Source: an uncultured Alphaproteobacteria bacterium (GTDB lineage Bacteria; Pseudomonadota; Alphaproteobacteria; HIMB59; GCA-002718135). Taken from it: a stretch of 64,000 nt of DNA. The stretch's first letter is position 1; each line of letters begins with the position of its first letter. A program made the position numbers and the translations under genes. The stretch lies in the NCBI GenBank assembly GCA_902588745.1, contig CACIQI010000008.1, forward strand, positions 1 through 64,000, in the 5' to 3' direction. The notes below the pieces were generated by a model, which worked only from the letters and a program-made list of their open reading frames with translations, had not been told where the DNA came from and did no database searches. Positions 26,222 to 35,842 of this stretch are shown here, in pieces.

Positions 26222-26971
26222 ATGGAAAATATCATTGAATTAGATAATGTTACAAAAAGATTTGGCGGTATTACCGCTCTAAACAAAGCATCATTAAAAG
26301 TAACCAGGGGTGAAGTGGTAGGTTTAATTGGTGATAACGGTGCAGGTAAATCAACATTAATTAAGACACTAGTAGGCGTTTATAGTCCTGACGATGGTGA
26401 CATACTTATAAGAGGGAAAAAAGTAAACGCTTGGAATGCACTCAAGGCTAGAGAGTCTGGTATAGAAACTGTTTTTCAAGATAGAGCTTTAACACCACAA
26501 CAATCGATAGTTAAAAATATTTTTATGGGTAAGGAACTTCGATATCCGTTTGGTTTTATTAAAGAAAAAGAACAAATTTTTGAAGCAAATAGATTAATAA
26601 GAGAAATAGGTTTTACATCAAAATTAATCAATGCTGAATCTCCAGTTGGAAATTTATCTGGAGGTGAAAGACAAGGCGTAGCAATTGCAAGAGCAATTTA
26701 CAATAAAGCAGAATTAATTGTTCTTGATGAGCCAACAAATAACTTATCTCTTAATGAAACACAGAAAGTTTTTGATTTTGTCTTAAATGTAAAAAAATCA
26801 AATAGATCTGTTTTATTTATTGGTCATAATATTTATCATGTATACGACATATCAGATAGATTTGTAATTTTAGATAGAGGAGAAGTCGTTCATCAACTCA
26901 ATAAGAATGACATATCTACTCCTGAAGAACTCATGAAAATAATGAGAGATACTATAGGGGCACACTTATGA
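26222..26971 (+). CDS. CUT2 ABC transporter ATP-binding protein
   Basis: Cytoplasmic ATPase of the sugar-importer type with a single cassette (249 aa), unlike the double-cassette RbsA; this is the FrcA-like form. Walker A GDNGAGKST (37-45), signature LSGGERQGVAIARA and Walker B LIVLDEPTNNLSL are intact, with the switch His in FIGHNIYHVYD. It overlaps the following permease by 4 bases. Together with the preceding binding protein it makes a complete CUT2 importer. Confidence 0.93.
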   Translation: MENIIELDNVTKRFGGITALNKASLKVTRGEVVGLIGDNGAGKSTLIKTLVGVYSPDDGDILIRGKKVNAWNALKARESGIETVFQDRALTPQQSIVKNIFMGKELRYPFGFIKEKEQIFEANRLIREIGFTSKLINAESPVGNLSGGERQGVAIARAIYNKAELIVLDEPTNNLSLNETQKVFDFVLNVKKSNRSVLFIGHNIYHVYDISDRFVILDRGEVVHQLNKNDISTPEELMKIMRDTIGAHL

Positions 26972-27942
26972 GCAATAATAATTCATTTTTAAGTAATTAC
27001 TTTCACAGAAATGGAAGAGCTTTAGGAAGCATAGGATACTTTGTACTTTTAATGGTAATTTTTTTAATTGGCGCACCAGAAGCTTGGATAAGGCCTAACC
27101 TTCATCAATCAGTATTTGTAATGATGCCAACTTTGATATTTTTAACTATACCATTAGTTTTTCTAGTTGCATCTGGTGAAATAGATCTTTCCTTTGCCTC
27201 TACTTACGCTGTAGCAGCTTATGTATTTGCTTTACTTGTTAAAAATGGAGTTGATCCAGCTATTTGTTTAGTTCTTGGTATTTTTACTGGAGCAGCTATT
27301 GGTGCTCTCGTTGGAACATTAATTGTTGTATTTAGACTTTCCTCTCTTGTTGCATCACTTGGAGTATTATTTTTATTGAGAGGTGTAATTCTCTTATTAT
27401 CTAACAGCAGATCCATTACGATTATGGAAGTAGAGAACCACTGGATCTACCCTCTTTTAGTTGGAAATTTTTATGGCTTCCCAATGCAAATTTTTTGGGC
27501 AGCAATATTTGTAATTTTTTGTTACTATTTTTTTAATAAACATGTTTTTGGTATTCATATTCAGCATGTAGGAGATAATTCTGTTAGTGCAGAACAGATG
27601 GGTATTAATGTAAATGCCGTAAAGATTAAAGCATTCATGTTTGTAGGTATTGGCTCTGCTATTGGTGGAATTTTTACAACGATGATTACTTATACATTTT
27701 TTCCTACTCAAGGATTTGGTTATTTATTGCTTGCTCTAGCAGCTGTTTTTGTTGGAGGCACTCCTTACTGGGGAGGGTTAGGAACCATTATTGGAGCAGT
27801 ATTTGGAGTTGGTATAATTGCCTATATGGAAATAGGAATCATTGCCATTGGTTGGAGCGGAGAGTGGAGACAATTTTTTAACGGCTTAATTATATTGTTA
27901 GCATTATTAGGACATCGTCTTCATGGAGAAAGAGTTAGATAA
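26968..27942 (+). CDS. CUT2 ABC transporter permease
   Basis: Inner-membrane permease of the BPD_transp_2 family (RbsC/FrcC-like), 324 aa, with 8-10 predicted helices. Family segments include LVASGEIDLSFASTYAVAAY, the helix SSLVASLGVLFLLRGV, and the coupling region NSVSAEQMGINVNAVKIKAF. The stop codon overlaps the start of the ThuA-like gene by one base (TAATG), so translation is coupled. A single permease gene implies a homodimer. Confidence 0.93.
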   Translation: MSNNNSFLSNYFHRNGRALGSIGYFVLLMVIFLIGAPEAWIRPNLHQSVFVMMPTLIFLTIPLVFLVASGEIDLSFASTYAVAAYVFALLVKNGVDPAICLVLGIFTGAAIGALVGTLIVVFRLSSLVASLGVLFLLRGVILLLSNSRSITIMEVENHWIYPLLVGNFYGFPMQIFWAAIFVIFCYYFFNKHVFGIHIQHVGDNSVSAEQMGINVNAVKIKAFMFVGIGSAIGGIFTTMITYTFFPTQGFGYLLLALAAVFVGGTPYWGGLGTIIGAVFGVGIIAYMEIGIIAIGWSGEWRQFFNGLIILLALLGHRLHGERVR

Positions 27943-28727
27943 TGATAAATTTAGTAATTTGGAATGAATTTCTTCATGAAAAAGAAAATGATCAAGTTAA
28001 ATCTATCTACCCAAAAGGTATACATGAATGCATAAAGGCATTTTTATCAAAAGATAAAGAGCTTAGTATATCCACTGCAACGCTTGAAGAAAAAGATCAT
28101 GGCTTATCCGAAGAGTTATTAGAAAAAACGGATGTATTAATTTGGTGGGGTCATAAAGCACATAAATTGGTTGAAGATAAAATAGTAGATAGAATTCAAC
28201 AACGAGTATTAGAAGGTATGGGACTTTTAGTTTTGCATTCGGGTCATCATTCAAAAATATTTAAAAGAATGATGGGAACTACTGCTAATCTTCGTTGGGC
28301 GGAAAGAGGAGAAAAAGAAAGAATTTGGGTTTGTAATCCAGGGCATCCAATTGCGGATGGTCTGGGTGAATATTTTGAAATAGAAATGACTGAAATGTAT
28401 GGTGAGCCATTTCAAGTTCCAGCCCCTGATGAAACGGTATTCGTAAGTTGGTTTGAAGGTGGTGAAGTATTTCGATCTGGTTTATGCTATAAAAGAGGAA
28501 ATGGTAAAATTTTTTATTTTAGACCAGGACACGAAGCATATCCTGTTTATCATAACAAAGATGTACAAAGAGTGATTAAAAATGCAGTTCATTGGGTAAG
28601 CCCAGAAAAAACATCTGGTAAGTGGATTGATTACTTTGGAAGAGGAATTAACAATATGGAAAGAAAAGAACCAGTAGAACCCATTGAAATTAAAGGACCT
28701 CAGACTGATCATACCTATAAAAAATGA
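27942..28727 (+). CDS. ThuA-like protein
   Basis: Trehalose-utilisation ThuA family, a class I glutamine-amidotransferase-like fold, 261 aa. Recognisable pieces are VIWNEFLHEKEND at the N-terminus, DVLIWWGHKAH, GLLVLHSGHHSKIFKRMMG and GKIFYFRPGHEAYPVYHN near the C-terminus. In rhizobia ThuA and ThuB act together on 3-keto derivatives of trehalose and related disaccharides. Here the gene is coupled by overlap to the permease upstream and the Gfo/Idh/MocA gene downstream, the same ThuA-ThuB partnership but with a CUT2 rather than CUT1 importer. Confidence 0.9.
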   Translation: MINLVIWNEFLHEKENDQVKSIYPKGIHECIKAFLSKDKELSISTATLEEKDHGLSEELLEKTDVLIWWGHKAHKLVEDKIVDRIQQRVLEGMGLLVLHSGHHSKIFKRMMGTTANLRWAERGEKERIWVCNPGHPIADGLGEYFEIEMTEMYGEPFQVPAPDETVFVSWFEGGEVFRSGLCYKRGNGKIFYFRPGHEAYPVYHNKDVQRVIKNAVHWVSPEKTSGKWIDYFGRGINNMERKEPVEPIEIKGPQTDHTYKK

Positions 28728-29794
28728 TTAAAGTCGCTATAGTTGGAACAGGCGGTATTGCCGAATGGCATGCATCCGCTTTTAAAAATGATAAGAACTC
28801 AGATGTGATCGCAGCATGCGATGTTAATAATGATAGACTGAATGAGTTTTGTAATAAATTTGGTATTAAAAATAGATACAATAACGTTGATGAACTTCTA
28901 GAAAATAAAGATGTAGATGCTGTATCAAATACAACACCAGATGCTTTTCATAAAGAAATATCGATCAAGGCAATTAAAAAAAATAAACACATTTTTTGTG
29001 AAAAACCACTAGCTGAAAATTTCAATGATGCAAAATTAATGTGTGAAGCACTTGAAGGAAAAAATCTAATTAATATGGTTAATTTTAGTTACCGTAATTC
29101 ATCTGGGTACCAAGAATTATGTAAAATGGTCAAATCTGGCAAAATTGGAAATGTATTTCACATGGATGCAAATTATTATCAATCATGGTTAACTTCAAAT
29201 TACTGGGGTAATTGGAAAGAAGAAGACAAATGGCTATGGCGATTATCCACAAAGCATGGCAGTAAGGGTACTCTTGGTGATATTGGTGTTCATATATTTG
29301 ATTTTGCCTCATTTCCAATTGGTAAAATAAAAAAATTAAATGCTCATTTAAAAACATTTAAATCTAAGGGTGAAAAAATTAGAGATTATGTATTAGATGC
29401 TAATGACACTTTTATTTCTATGGTTGAATTTGAAAATGGTGCTATTGGCACTGTTAATGCAACTAGATTTGCTACAGGTTATAAAAATAGATTAGAGTTA
29501 AGAATATTTGGCGATAAAGGAGCAGTAAAAATCGAATTTGATGATGCAATAAATGAAGGAAATGAATTTATGTTTACTCAAGATATACAAAGAGAGTTAT
29601 CAGGTAAAGAAGATAAACTTAGATGGGAAAAAATTAAATGCGAACCCTCTTTAACTAATTTTGAAAAATTTATAAAATCAATTAAAAATAATAAGAACCA
29701 CGAACCTGATTTTAATCGAGGTGCTGAAATTCAAAATATACTTGATAAATGTTATGAAAGTAGTGAATTGGGTCATTGGATTGATATTAATTAA
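28724..29794 (+). CDS. Gfo/Idh/MocA oxidoreductase (ThuB-like)
   Basis: NAD(P)-dependent sugar dehydrogenase, 356 aa. N-terminal Rossmann fold with VAIVGTGGIAEWHASAF, the conserved EKP motif (CEKPLAENF), and the C-terminal sheet with GTLGDIGVHIFDFASF, where Asp and His of GDIGVH-type sequence form the catalytic site. Last gene of the CUT2 operon and overlaps the ThuA-like gene by 4 bases. By analogy with ThuB it may make or reduce a 3-keto sugar; this is inferred from partnership, not from a substrate-specific motif. Confidence 0.9.
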   Translation: MIKVAIVGTGGIAEWHASAFKNDKNSDVIAACDVNNDRLNEFCNKFGIKNRYNNVDELLENKDVDAVSNTTPDAFHKEISIKAIKKNKHIFCEKPLAENFNDAKLMCEALEGKNLINMVNFSYRNSSGYQELCKMVKSGKIGNVFHMDANYYQSWLTSNYWGNWKEEDKWLWRLSTKHGSKGTLGDIGVHIFDFASFPIGKIKKLNAHLKTFKSKGEKIRDYVLDANDTFISMVEFENGAIGTVNATRFATGYKNRLELRIFGDKGAVKIEFDDAINEGNEFMFTQDIQRELSGKEDKLRWEKIKCEPSLTNFEKFIKSIKNNKNHEPDFNRGAEIQNILDKCYESSELGHWIDIN

Positions 29795-29865
29795 CCTTTT
29801 TACAAAGTCAAAAAAGTAAATTTATAATTTCTATAAATAATAAAAGCTTTCAAATTACAATGATA

Positions 29866-30585
29866 CTACATTAAATATGCTCTACCTCTTTGAATTCCAT
29901 TAAAAGGATCTATAATATGCTCAGATGAATATTGAGATAAATAAGCTTTACGATTTTTTTTAGTAATATTTGCTCCAGAAGAATGAGGTGTTAGACTTGA
30001 AAAAATTACTAATGTTCCAGCACTTACACAAAGCTGGATAGCTTTTTTCTCATTAACTTTGATACCTAAATCTTTTGATTTGTTTTGCCATATATGTGTC
30101 TTCGCATTCTTAATTTTTTTTAAATTTATTGGGATAATACTTAACGCTCCATTTTTTTCTGTAGTATCTGTCAGGGCAAGCCAAACAGATATATATGGTT
30201 TATGTTTGAAATGAATATAACCTGAATCTTGATGCCAGCTAAATGAACTAGGAGTATTAGGATTTTTATTTACTAACTGTTCATTAAACAAATAAATTTT
30301 ATTACCTAAAAGTTTCGAGGCAATTTTTTTCATAAATTTACCTTTAGCGTAAGCGTTTATATGAGAATAATATTCACATTGATTAGCAAAAAATATTTTT
30401 CCATTTTGACTAATATCGCCAAATTTTTTTCTATTATTATTTGATTGTTCTCTATTAATTCTTTTTTTAAAATCTTTTATCATTTGATCTGCATTTTTAT
30501 TAAGTTTAATTAAAGTCGACTTAGGAACAATGTTTGGTAAAACAAGATATCCATTTAGTTCAAAATGTGTTTTATCTATTTGCAT
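29866..30585 (-). CDS. Phytanoyl-CoA dioxygenase (PhyH) family oxygenase
   Basis: Fe(II)/2-oxoglutarate-dependent oxygenase, 239 aa. The metal-binding triad can be seen as the HxD in FSWHQDSGYIHF and the distal His in LTPHSSGANITKKNRKAYL, whose Arg would bind 2-oxoglutarate. The opening FELNGYLVLPNIVPKSTL is typical of the family. It is transcribed divergently from the second desaturase gene (122-base gap), so the two may be co-regulated. Substrates of PhyH proteins range widely; nothing here fixes it. Confidence 0.88.
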   Translation of the reverse strand: MQIDKTHFELNGYLVLPNIVPKSTLIKLNKNADQMIKDFKKRINREQSNNNRKKFGDISQNGKIFFANQCEYYSHINAYAKGKFMKKIASKLLGNKIYLFNEQLVNKNPNTPSSFSWHQDSGYIHFKHKPYISVWLALTDTTEKNGALSIIPINLKKIKNAKTHIWQNKSKDLGIKVNEKKAIQLCVSAGTLVIFSSLTPHSSGANITKKNRKAYLSQYSSEHIIDPFNGIQRGRAYLM

Positions 30586-30707
30586 AATGATTTTTAAATA
30601 TCGTATCTAAAAAGACAAAAAAATCAATAAATTTGGAAATTATTCATTGTGACAAAAAATAGCTAATTTTGTGTTAAAATATTCCTAAATTAATTGTATA
30701 AAAAGGC

Positions 30708-31706
30708 ATGGTAGAAAATCTCGATAATGTAAGTGATAAATGGTTTAGAGCCGAAATAAGTAAAAAGGACTTAAAATTATTATCAAAAAAAAGTGATCTT
30801 AAGGGATTACAGCACGTTACTTTATATTTCATATTACTATTTTTCTTTGGATACATGTCTATCGCAACCTGGGGTACATGGTGGACGGTTCTATGGTTAT
30901 GGTTGTATGGAGTTTTATTCTATGCAAGTAATCCAATCTGGCACGAATGTGGTCATAGAACAGCTTTCAAATCAAAATATTTAAATGAAATTTTTTATCA
31001 AATAGGTTCTTTTATGACTGATTTTGAACCTACAAGGTGGACATGGAGTCATTTCAGACATCATAGTAACACTGCTTCAGTAGCAGACCCTCATGATTAC
31101 GAAGCTGCATTATTCCATCAATATCCAAGCTTACAAAGTTTTCTGTTTAGTTTCGTACCATTTGCTGAGTTAATAAAATTTAAAGACTCATGGAAATTTG
31201 AAACAATTAAACATGCTATGGGACTTACTACCCCAGTTATGAGAGACTGCATACCTCAAAATGAAATTTGGAAATGTAGACTTATATCAAGGATTCACGT
31301 TGCAATATGGATAACATCTTTTGTAATGTCTTTATATTTAATGAATCCACTACCTGCGTTATTAATTTTCTTTCCAAGATACTGGGGAAATATAATTGAA
31401 CTTTTCAATCAAACACAACATATTGGTCTTCCAGAAGATGTAAAAGATCATAGGTATACAACAAGATCAGTACGCTTTAATCCGATCTTTAGTTTTTTAT
31501 ATTGGCACATGGAATATCATGTTGAACATCACATGTTTCCCTCTGTACCATCATATAACTTACCTAAGCTAAGTAATTTAATTAAAAATCAACTGCCTAA
31601 AGCTAATTCAAGTCTCTTTGATGCTTATAAAGAAATAATTCCTGCAATAATAAAGCAACATAAAGATAATAATTATTTTATTCAAAAAGAAGTACCAAAT
31701 ATATAA
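30708..31706 (+). CDS. Fatty acid desaturase family membrane protein (copy 2)
   Basis: Paralogue of the gene at 22617-23627, alignable along its whole length (332 aa). The same histidine boxes occur: HECGH in NPIWHECGHRTAF, HFRHH in WSHFRHHSNTASVADPHDYE, and HVEHH in YHVEHHMFPSVPSYNLP. Both copies start with N-x-x-D-x-W-F-R-A and end with AYKEIIPA-x-I. Two copies within 8 kb suggest duplication with specialisation for different substrates, or enzymes for successive steps. Divergent from the PhyH oxygenase, another oxygen-dependent enzyme. Confidence 0.9.
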   Translation: MVENLDNVSDKWFRAEISKKDLKLLSKKSDLKGLQHVTLYFILLFFFGYMSIATWGTWWTVLWLWLYGVLFYASNPIWHECGHRTAFKSKYLNEIFYQIGSFMTDFEPTRWTWSHFRHHSNTASVADPHDYEAALFHQYPSLQSFLFSFVPFAELIKFKDSWKFETIKHAMGLTTPVMRDCIPQNEIWKCRLISRIHVAIWITSFVMSLYLMNPLPALLIFFPRYWGNIIELFNQTQHIGLPEDVKDHRYTTRSVRFNPIFSFLYWHMEYHVEHHMFPSVPSYNLPKLSNLIKNQLPKANSSLFDAYKEIIPAIIKQHKDNNYFIQKEVPNI

Positions 31707-31755
31707 TCTTTTTTTACTTTTTTATTTATTCATTTTTTTTTTGAGTTTATAAAAA

Positions 31756-32964
31756 ATGATGTCATTGAAAATTGGTATAATTGGTGTTGGAGTAAGGGGC
31801 GCAAGCCTTTCTTTTCTTATAAATAAGTATTTCAAAAAACAATTAAAGATAGTCGCTTTGTGTGATTTAATTGAAGAAAAGTGCAACAAAGTAAAAAAAG
31901 AAATTAATGATAATAAAATAAATATTTATAAAAATGCAAAGAGTCTAGTTAATAATGAAAAATTGGATGGTTTAATTATTACTTCCCATACAGATCAACA
32001 TTTCAAACACGCAAAACTTGCAGCAGAAAAAAAAATTAAATCTATTTTAGATAAGCCAATATCTGTAAGTTTAAAAGATGCTAAAGGAATTGTTGAGCTT
32101 GAAAAAAGAAACAAATTTCAATTTTTAATGTCATTTACTAGAAGATATGAAACTTCATGGATTAAAGCTTGGAATTTAATTTATAATAAAAAACTAATTG
32201 GAGATGTGTATTTAATTAAACTTAATTCTATCGTTCCCTATACAAGATATTTTCAGACTTGGCATAGATACAATAAATTCTCTGGTGGCGGTATTAATGA
32301 TAAGTGTTCTCATCATGTTGATGTTTTAAGATGGTTTGCTAATTCAGAAGTTGTATCTCTTTCAAGTTTTGGAAGCAGACATTCACATTTTACATCAAAA
32401 AAGAATAAAAATATAAGATGTAAAGATTGTTATGAAAAATGTAACTATCGAAGATATGATGCATTAGGTGATGCCAGAGAAAACTTAAAAAAATTTAAAA
32501 ATAATTATTCATCTCTAAATGATAAAAGGCAAATAGACGATCATTGTGTGTGGGCTGATGGAAGTGATATTCTTTCTCATTTTACTTGTAATTTTGATTT
32601 TGAAAATGAAGTTATTGGAAATATAAATTTTTCCTGTTTTGGTCCAGCTTCTGAAGATCAAGAAACACTTGAAGTTGTAGGCATAAAAGGCAAATTAAAA
32701 CTGATTAGATCTACAGGTATAATTGAACTAACATATGATAATGGAAAAAAATTTAAACGTATTGATGCGAAAGATAATTATCATCAAACATCACATTTTG
32801 GTGCAGATATAAGATTGCTGAAAAGTTATATAAACTATTTAAAAAATGGAAAATCAGAAGTTTCAGCAGAAAACGGTATCAAATCTTTAAAAATAATAGA
32901 TATGATAAATAAATCGATTGCAAAAAAAGGAAAATTAATTGAAAACAAAATCAAAAAATACTGA
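31756..32964 (+). CDS. Gfo/Idh/MocA oxidoreductase with cysteine-rich insert
   Basis: NAD(P)-dependent sugar dehydrogenase, 402 aa. Rossmann motif IGIIGVGVRGASLSF, DKP (99-101) in place of the usual EKP, and GGGINDKCSHHVDVLRWF as the catalytic helix. Between about residues 220 and 265 it carries a Cys-rich stretch, C222-x2-C225-x3-C229 and later C264, that could bind zinc or stabilise a loop. The 3' end overlaps the PHP-hydrolase gene by 26 bases, and that gene overlaps the sulfatase, so the three are one unit. It probably oxidises a sugar released by the sulfatase route. Confidence 0.88.
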   Translation: MMSLKIGIIGVGVRGASLSFLINKYFKKQLKIVALCDLIEEKCNKVKKEINDNKINIYKNAKSLVNNEKLDGLIITSHTDQHFKHAKLAAEKKIKSILDKPISVSLKDAKGIVELEKRNKFQFLMSFTRRYETSWIKAWNLIYNKKLIGDVYLIKLNSIVPYTRYFQTWHRYNKFSGGGINDKCSHHVDVLRWFANSEVVSLSSFGSRHSHFTSKKNKNIRCKDCYEKCNYRRYDALGDARENLKKFKNNYSSLNDKRQIDDHCVWADGSDILSHFTCNFDFENEVIGNINFSCFGPASEDQETLEVVGIKGKLKLIRSTGIIELTYDNGKKFKRIDAKDNYHQTSHFGADIRLLKSYINYLKNGKSEVSAENGIKSLKIIDMINKSIAKKGKLIENKIKKY

Positions 32965-34438
32965 ATTAATTCTTTTTGGTGATTTACATAATCATTGCAA
33001 TATCTCTTATGCTCATGGAAGTTTAGAAAGAGCAATTGCATTTTCAAAATTATCCCTAGATTTTGTCTCAATTACAGGTCATGCTGGTTGGCCTGATATG
33101 AATACTAAAGATCCTTCAATAAAACATATCATTGATTTTCATAAAGTTGGTTTTCAAAAACTAAAAAAAAATTGGAATAAAATTTTAGAAACGATCAAAA
33201 AAGAGAGGGGAATCATTATATATCCAGGATATGAAGTGCATTCAAATAAATATGGTGATCAAACAATTGTATTTAAGGATATAAAAAAACATGAGCTCTT
33301 AGTTGATCAAATTGATATTTTAAAAAAGAAATTTGTAGAAAAAAAATTAACAAACTATATTTTTATGCCACATCATTTATCCTATAAGCAGGGAAGACGA
33401 GGTGTGAACTGGAAAATATTTGAGGAAAATATTTCACCAGTCGTTGAGCTTTATTCAATGCATGGATGTTCAGAGAGTGATCAATCAGAATATCCTTTTT
33501 TGCATTCAATGGGTCCTAGAAATTATAAAAATACCATTAAATATGCTTTGGAAAAGAAAATTAAACTGGGATTTATTGCTAATACTGATCACCATAGCGC
33601 ATCTCCTGGAAGTTATGGCCATGGAAGATTTGGTGTTTTCGTTAAATCAAAAAATAGAAACTCGATATTTAAATCAATAAATGCAAGAAAAACGTTTGCT
33701 TTAACTGGCGATAAAATTATTCCAAATATATATTTAAATAAAAAAGTTATAGGCTCCGATGTAAAGACTCAAAAAAGTAATTTATTAGATATAAATGTAG
33801 AAGGTAGATTTCCAATAGAATATATAGATATAATAAAAAATACAAATTTATTTAAAAGATTTAATTGTAATGATCAAAAAAATATTAAAAATAAAAAAAA
33901 TATATCAATTATAAATATAGATTTTGGTTGGGGAGAAAGAAATAAAGAATTTCTTTGGAAAGGAGAAATTCTATTTAAAAATTTTGATATAATTACAATT
34001 GAAAATAAATTTAGAGGACCAGAAATTGTTTCTCCTTTAGATAAAAAAAGTAAGTATTCTTTTTTCATTCCAGAAGTAAAAAAATTTAAAAATAAAATCA
34101 AATTTAAATTTTTAACATCTGGAAATAGTAATAATTATACTAATGAAACAAGCGGATTTACAATTTTAGCAAAATTAAAAAAAAATTCGCAAATAACAAC
34201 TATAACCAATAATAAAAAATTTGATATTTTAACAAAAGATTTATTTAAAGGATCTGTTTCTTTTAATTTAGGAGAAATAGATACACCGGCGATTTTATTT
34301 AATAAAATTCCTAACTTCAAAGAATGGAATTTTCAAAAAAAAATTACACTACCATTAAAAAAAGATGATAATGTTTATATAAAAATAAAGCAAAAAAATA
34401 ATCAAATATGTTGGACCTCACCCTTTTTTATTAAATGA
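32939..34438 (+). CDS. PHP-domain metal-dependent hydrolase (DUF3604-like)
   Basis: The first ~240 residues form a PHP-type metallohydrolase: FGDLHNHCNISYAHG with H17 and H19, ITGHAGWPD (H48), PGYEVHS (E99, H101), MPHHLSY (H145, H146) and NTDHHSASPGSYG (D217, H218, H219), a complete ligand set. The remaining ~250 residues are beta-rich and unassigned. The likely start is TTG at 32939, with AAAGGA just upstream; no ATG fits without removing the first metal ligands. DUF3604-type proteins are often found next to sulfatases. There is no signal peptide. It overlaps the sulfatase start by 4 bases (ATGA). Confidence 0.82.
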   Translation: MKTKSKNTELILFGDLHNHCNISYAHGSLERAIAFSKLSLDFVSITGHAGWPDMNTKDPSIKHIIDFHKVGFQKLKKNWNKILETIKKERGIIIYPGYEVHSNKYGDQTIVFKDIKKHELLVDQIDILKKKFVEKKLTNYIFMPHHLSYKQGRRGVNWKIFEENISPVVELYSMHGCSESDQSEYPFLHSMGPRNYKNTIKYALEKKIKLGFIANTDHHSASPGSYGHGRFGVFVKSKNRNSIFKSINARKTFALTGDKIIPNIYLNKKVIGSDVKTQKSNLLDINVEGRFPIEYIDIIKNTNLFKRFNCNDQKNIKNKKNISIINIDFGWGERNKEFLWKGEILFKNFDIITIENKFRGPEIVSPLDKKSKYSFFIPEVKKFKNKIKFKFLTSGNSNNYTNETSGFTILAKLKKNSQITTITNNKKFDILTKDLFKGSVSFNLGEIDTPAILFNKIPNFKEWNFQKKITLPLKKDDNVYIKIKQKNNQICWTSPFFIK

Positions 34439-35739
34439 AGAACATAAATATAGTTTTAATACATACACATGATACTGGAAGATATATTTCTCCATATGGA
34501 TATAATGCTAAAACAAATAATATTCAAAAAATAGCAAATAAGGGTAGCGTATATAGAAATTTTTTTACTGCTGCGCCCACTTGCTCCCCAAGCAGAAGTT
34601 CATTAATGACCGGTTTATATCCTCATCAAAATGGGATGTATGGTTTGGCTCATAGAGGTAGTAGATTACATGATTACAGTCTACACTTATCAAATTATTT
34701 AAAGAATAAAGATTTTGAAACAGCGTTATTTGGTATTCAGCATGAAATAGATAAAAAAAAAGTTAATGAGCTTGGATATAATAAAACATTTTGTACAACT
34801 ACAACTGACTCAGTCAAAATATCTTCAACTGCTTCAAAGTGGATTAAAAAATATAATTCTAAAAAACCGTTTTTTATTTCAATAGGATATTTTGATACTC
34901 ATAGAGAGTATGTAAAAAAAATATCAGAAAATTTTAATCCTAATTGGATTAGACCGCCTGAGCTTTTTTTAGATAATAAACAAATGAGAGAAGATATGGC
35001 AAAATTTTATTCTTCTTTAGAAAAAATAGATAGAGGCATAGGAAAAATATATGATACTCTTAAAGAAAAGAAAAAGTTAAATAATACACTAATACTTTTA
35101 ACGACCGATCATGGTATTGCTTGGCCAGGAATGAAATGTAATTTAAATGATCATGGAACTGGAATATTTCTTATAGCATATCTTAAAAATGTATTTGAAG
35201 GTGGTGTTGTCTATGATGATTTAACTTCTAATATAGATGTTTTTCCAACAATATGTAAAATTTTAGATATTAAAAAACCAAAATACTTAAACCCATACAT
35301 TCTACCAAATAAAAAATATAAAACAAAAAAAAGAAAATATGTTTATTCGGAAGTAAATATTCATACATCAGTAGAACCTTGCAGAAGTATAAGATCAAAA
35401 AGATTTAGATTATTAAAAAGATTAAATAATAGGAAAAAACTAAATCTATCTAATATTGATGAAAGTGTATCAAAAAGTTTTTTATTAAAACATGGTTTGA
35501 AAAAAATGAGAAAAAATAAAGAAGAATTTTTTGATTTATTTCTAGATCCATTGGAAAGAAATCCAATTAAAGATTATAAAAGATTAAAAAGCTATAAAGA
35601 ACTAAATAAAGATCTAAAAAAATTTATGGAAAATACAAATGATCCATTATTAAAAAAGAATTTTAAGTGGCCAAAAGAAATTCAATTAACACCAGAAAAC
35701 GCAGAAAACCCAGAAATTATTATAAATTGTCAGGATTAA
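34435..35739 (+). CDS. Type I sulfatase, sulfamidase (SGSH)-like
   Basis: Formylglycine-dependent sulfatase, 434 aa. The activation signature C50-S-P-S-R54 (TCSPSRSSLMTGLYPHQNG) is intact, so Cys50 would be converted to formylglycine; no maturase gene is in the window. Continuation with HQNGMYGL, and the HTHDTGRY and TTDHGIAWPG metal sites, resembles heparan N-sulfatase and its bacterial relatives more than arylsulfatase A. There is no signal peptide, so it should act in the cytoplasm on imported material. Co-transcribed with PHP hydrolase and oxidoreductase. A sulfated amino sugar is the favoured substrate by resemblance, not proof. Confidence 0.88.
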   Translation: MKNINIVLIHTHDTGRYISPYGYNAKTNNIQKIANKGSVYRNFFTAAPTCSPSRSSLMTGLYPHQNGMYGLAHRGSRLHDYSLHLSNYLKNKDFETALFGIQHEIDKKKVNELGYNKTFCTTTTDSVKISSTASKWIKKYNSKKPFFISIGYFDTHREYVKKISENFNPNWIRPPELFLDNKQMREDMAKFYSSLEKIDRGIGKIYDTLKEKKKLNNTLILLTTDHGIAWPGMKCNLNDHGTGIFLIAYLKNVFEGGVVYDDLTSNIDVFPTICKILDIKKPKYLNPYILPNKKYKTKKRKYVYSEVNIHTSVEPCRSIRSKRFRLLKRLNNRKKLNLSNIDESVSKSFLLKHGLKKMRKNKEEFFDLFLDPLERNPIKDYKRLKSYKELNKDLKKFMENTNDPLLKKNFKWPKEIQLTPENAENPEIIINCQD

Positions 35740-35842
35740 ATAGTAAAATTTGTTAAATTTTATTAATTATTTCTTGATTATTTTTTATTTCGAAATTACC
35801 GTTTTTTTATATTTGAAAAATCAAATTTAGGAGGAAAACATT

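Noticed and set aside
34435-34480. Missing first Asp of the sulfatase metal site (HTHD instead of the usual ADD)
   Set aside because: Related SGSH-like bacterial sulfatases commonly have an H-x-H-D-T-G-R pattern here, so this is a subfamily trait rather than a defect.
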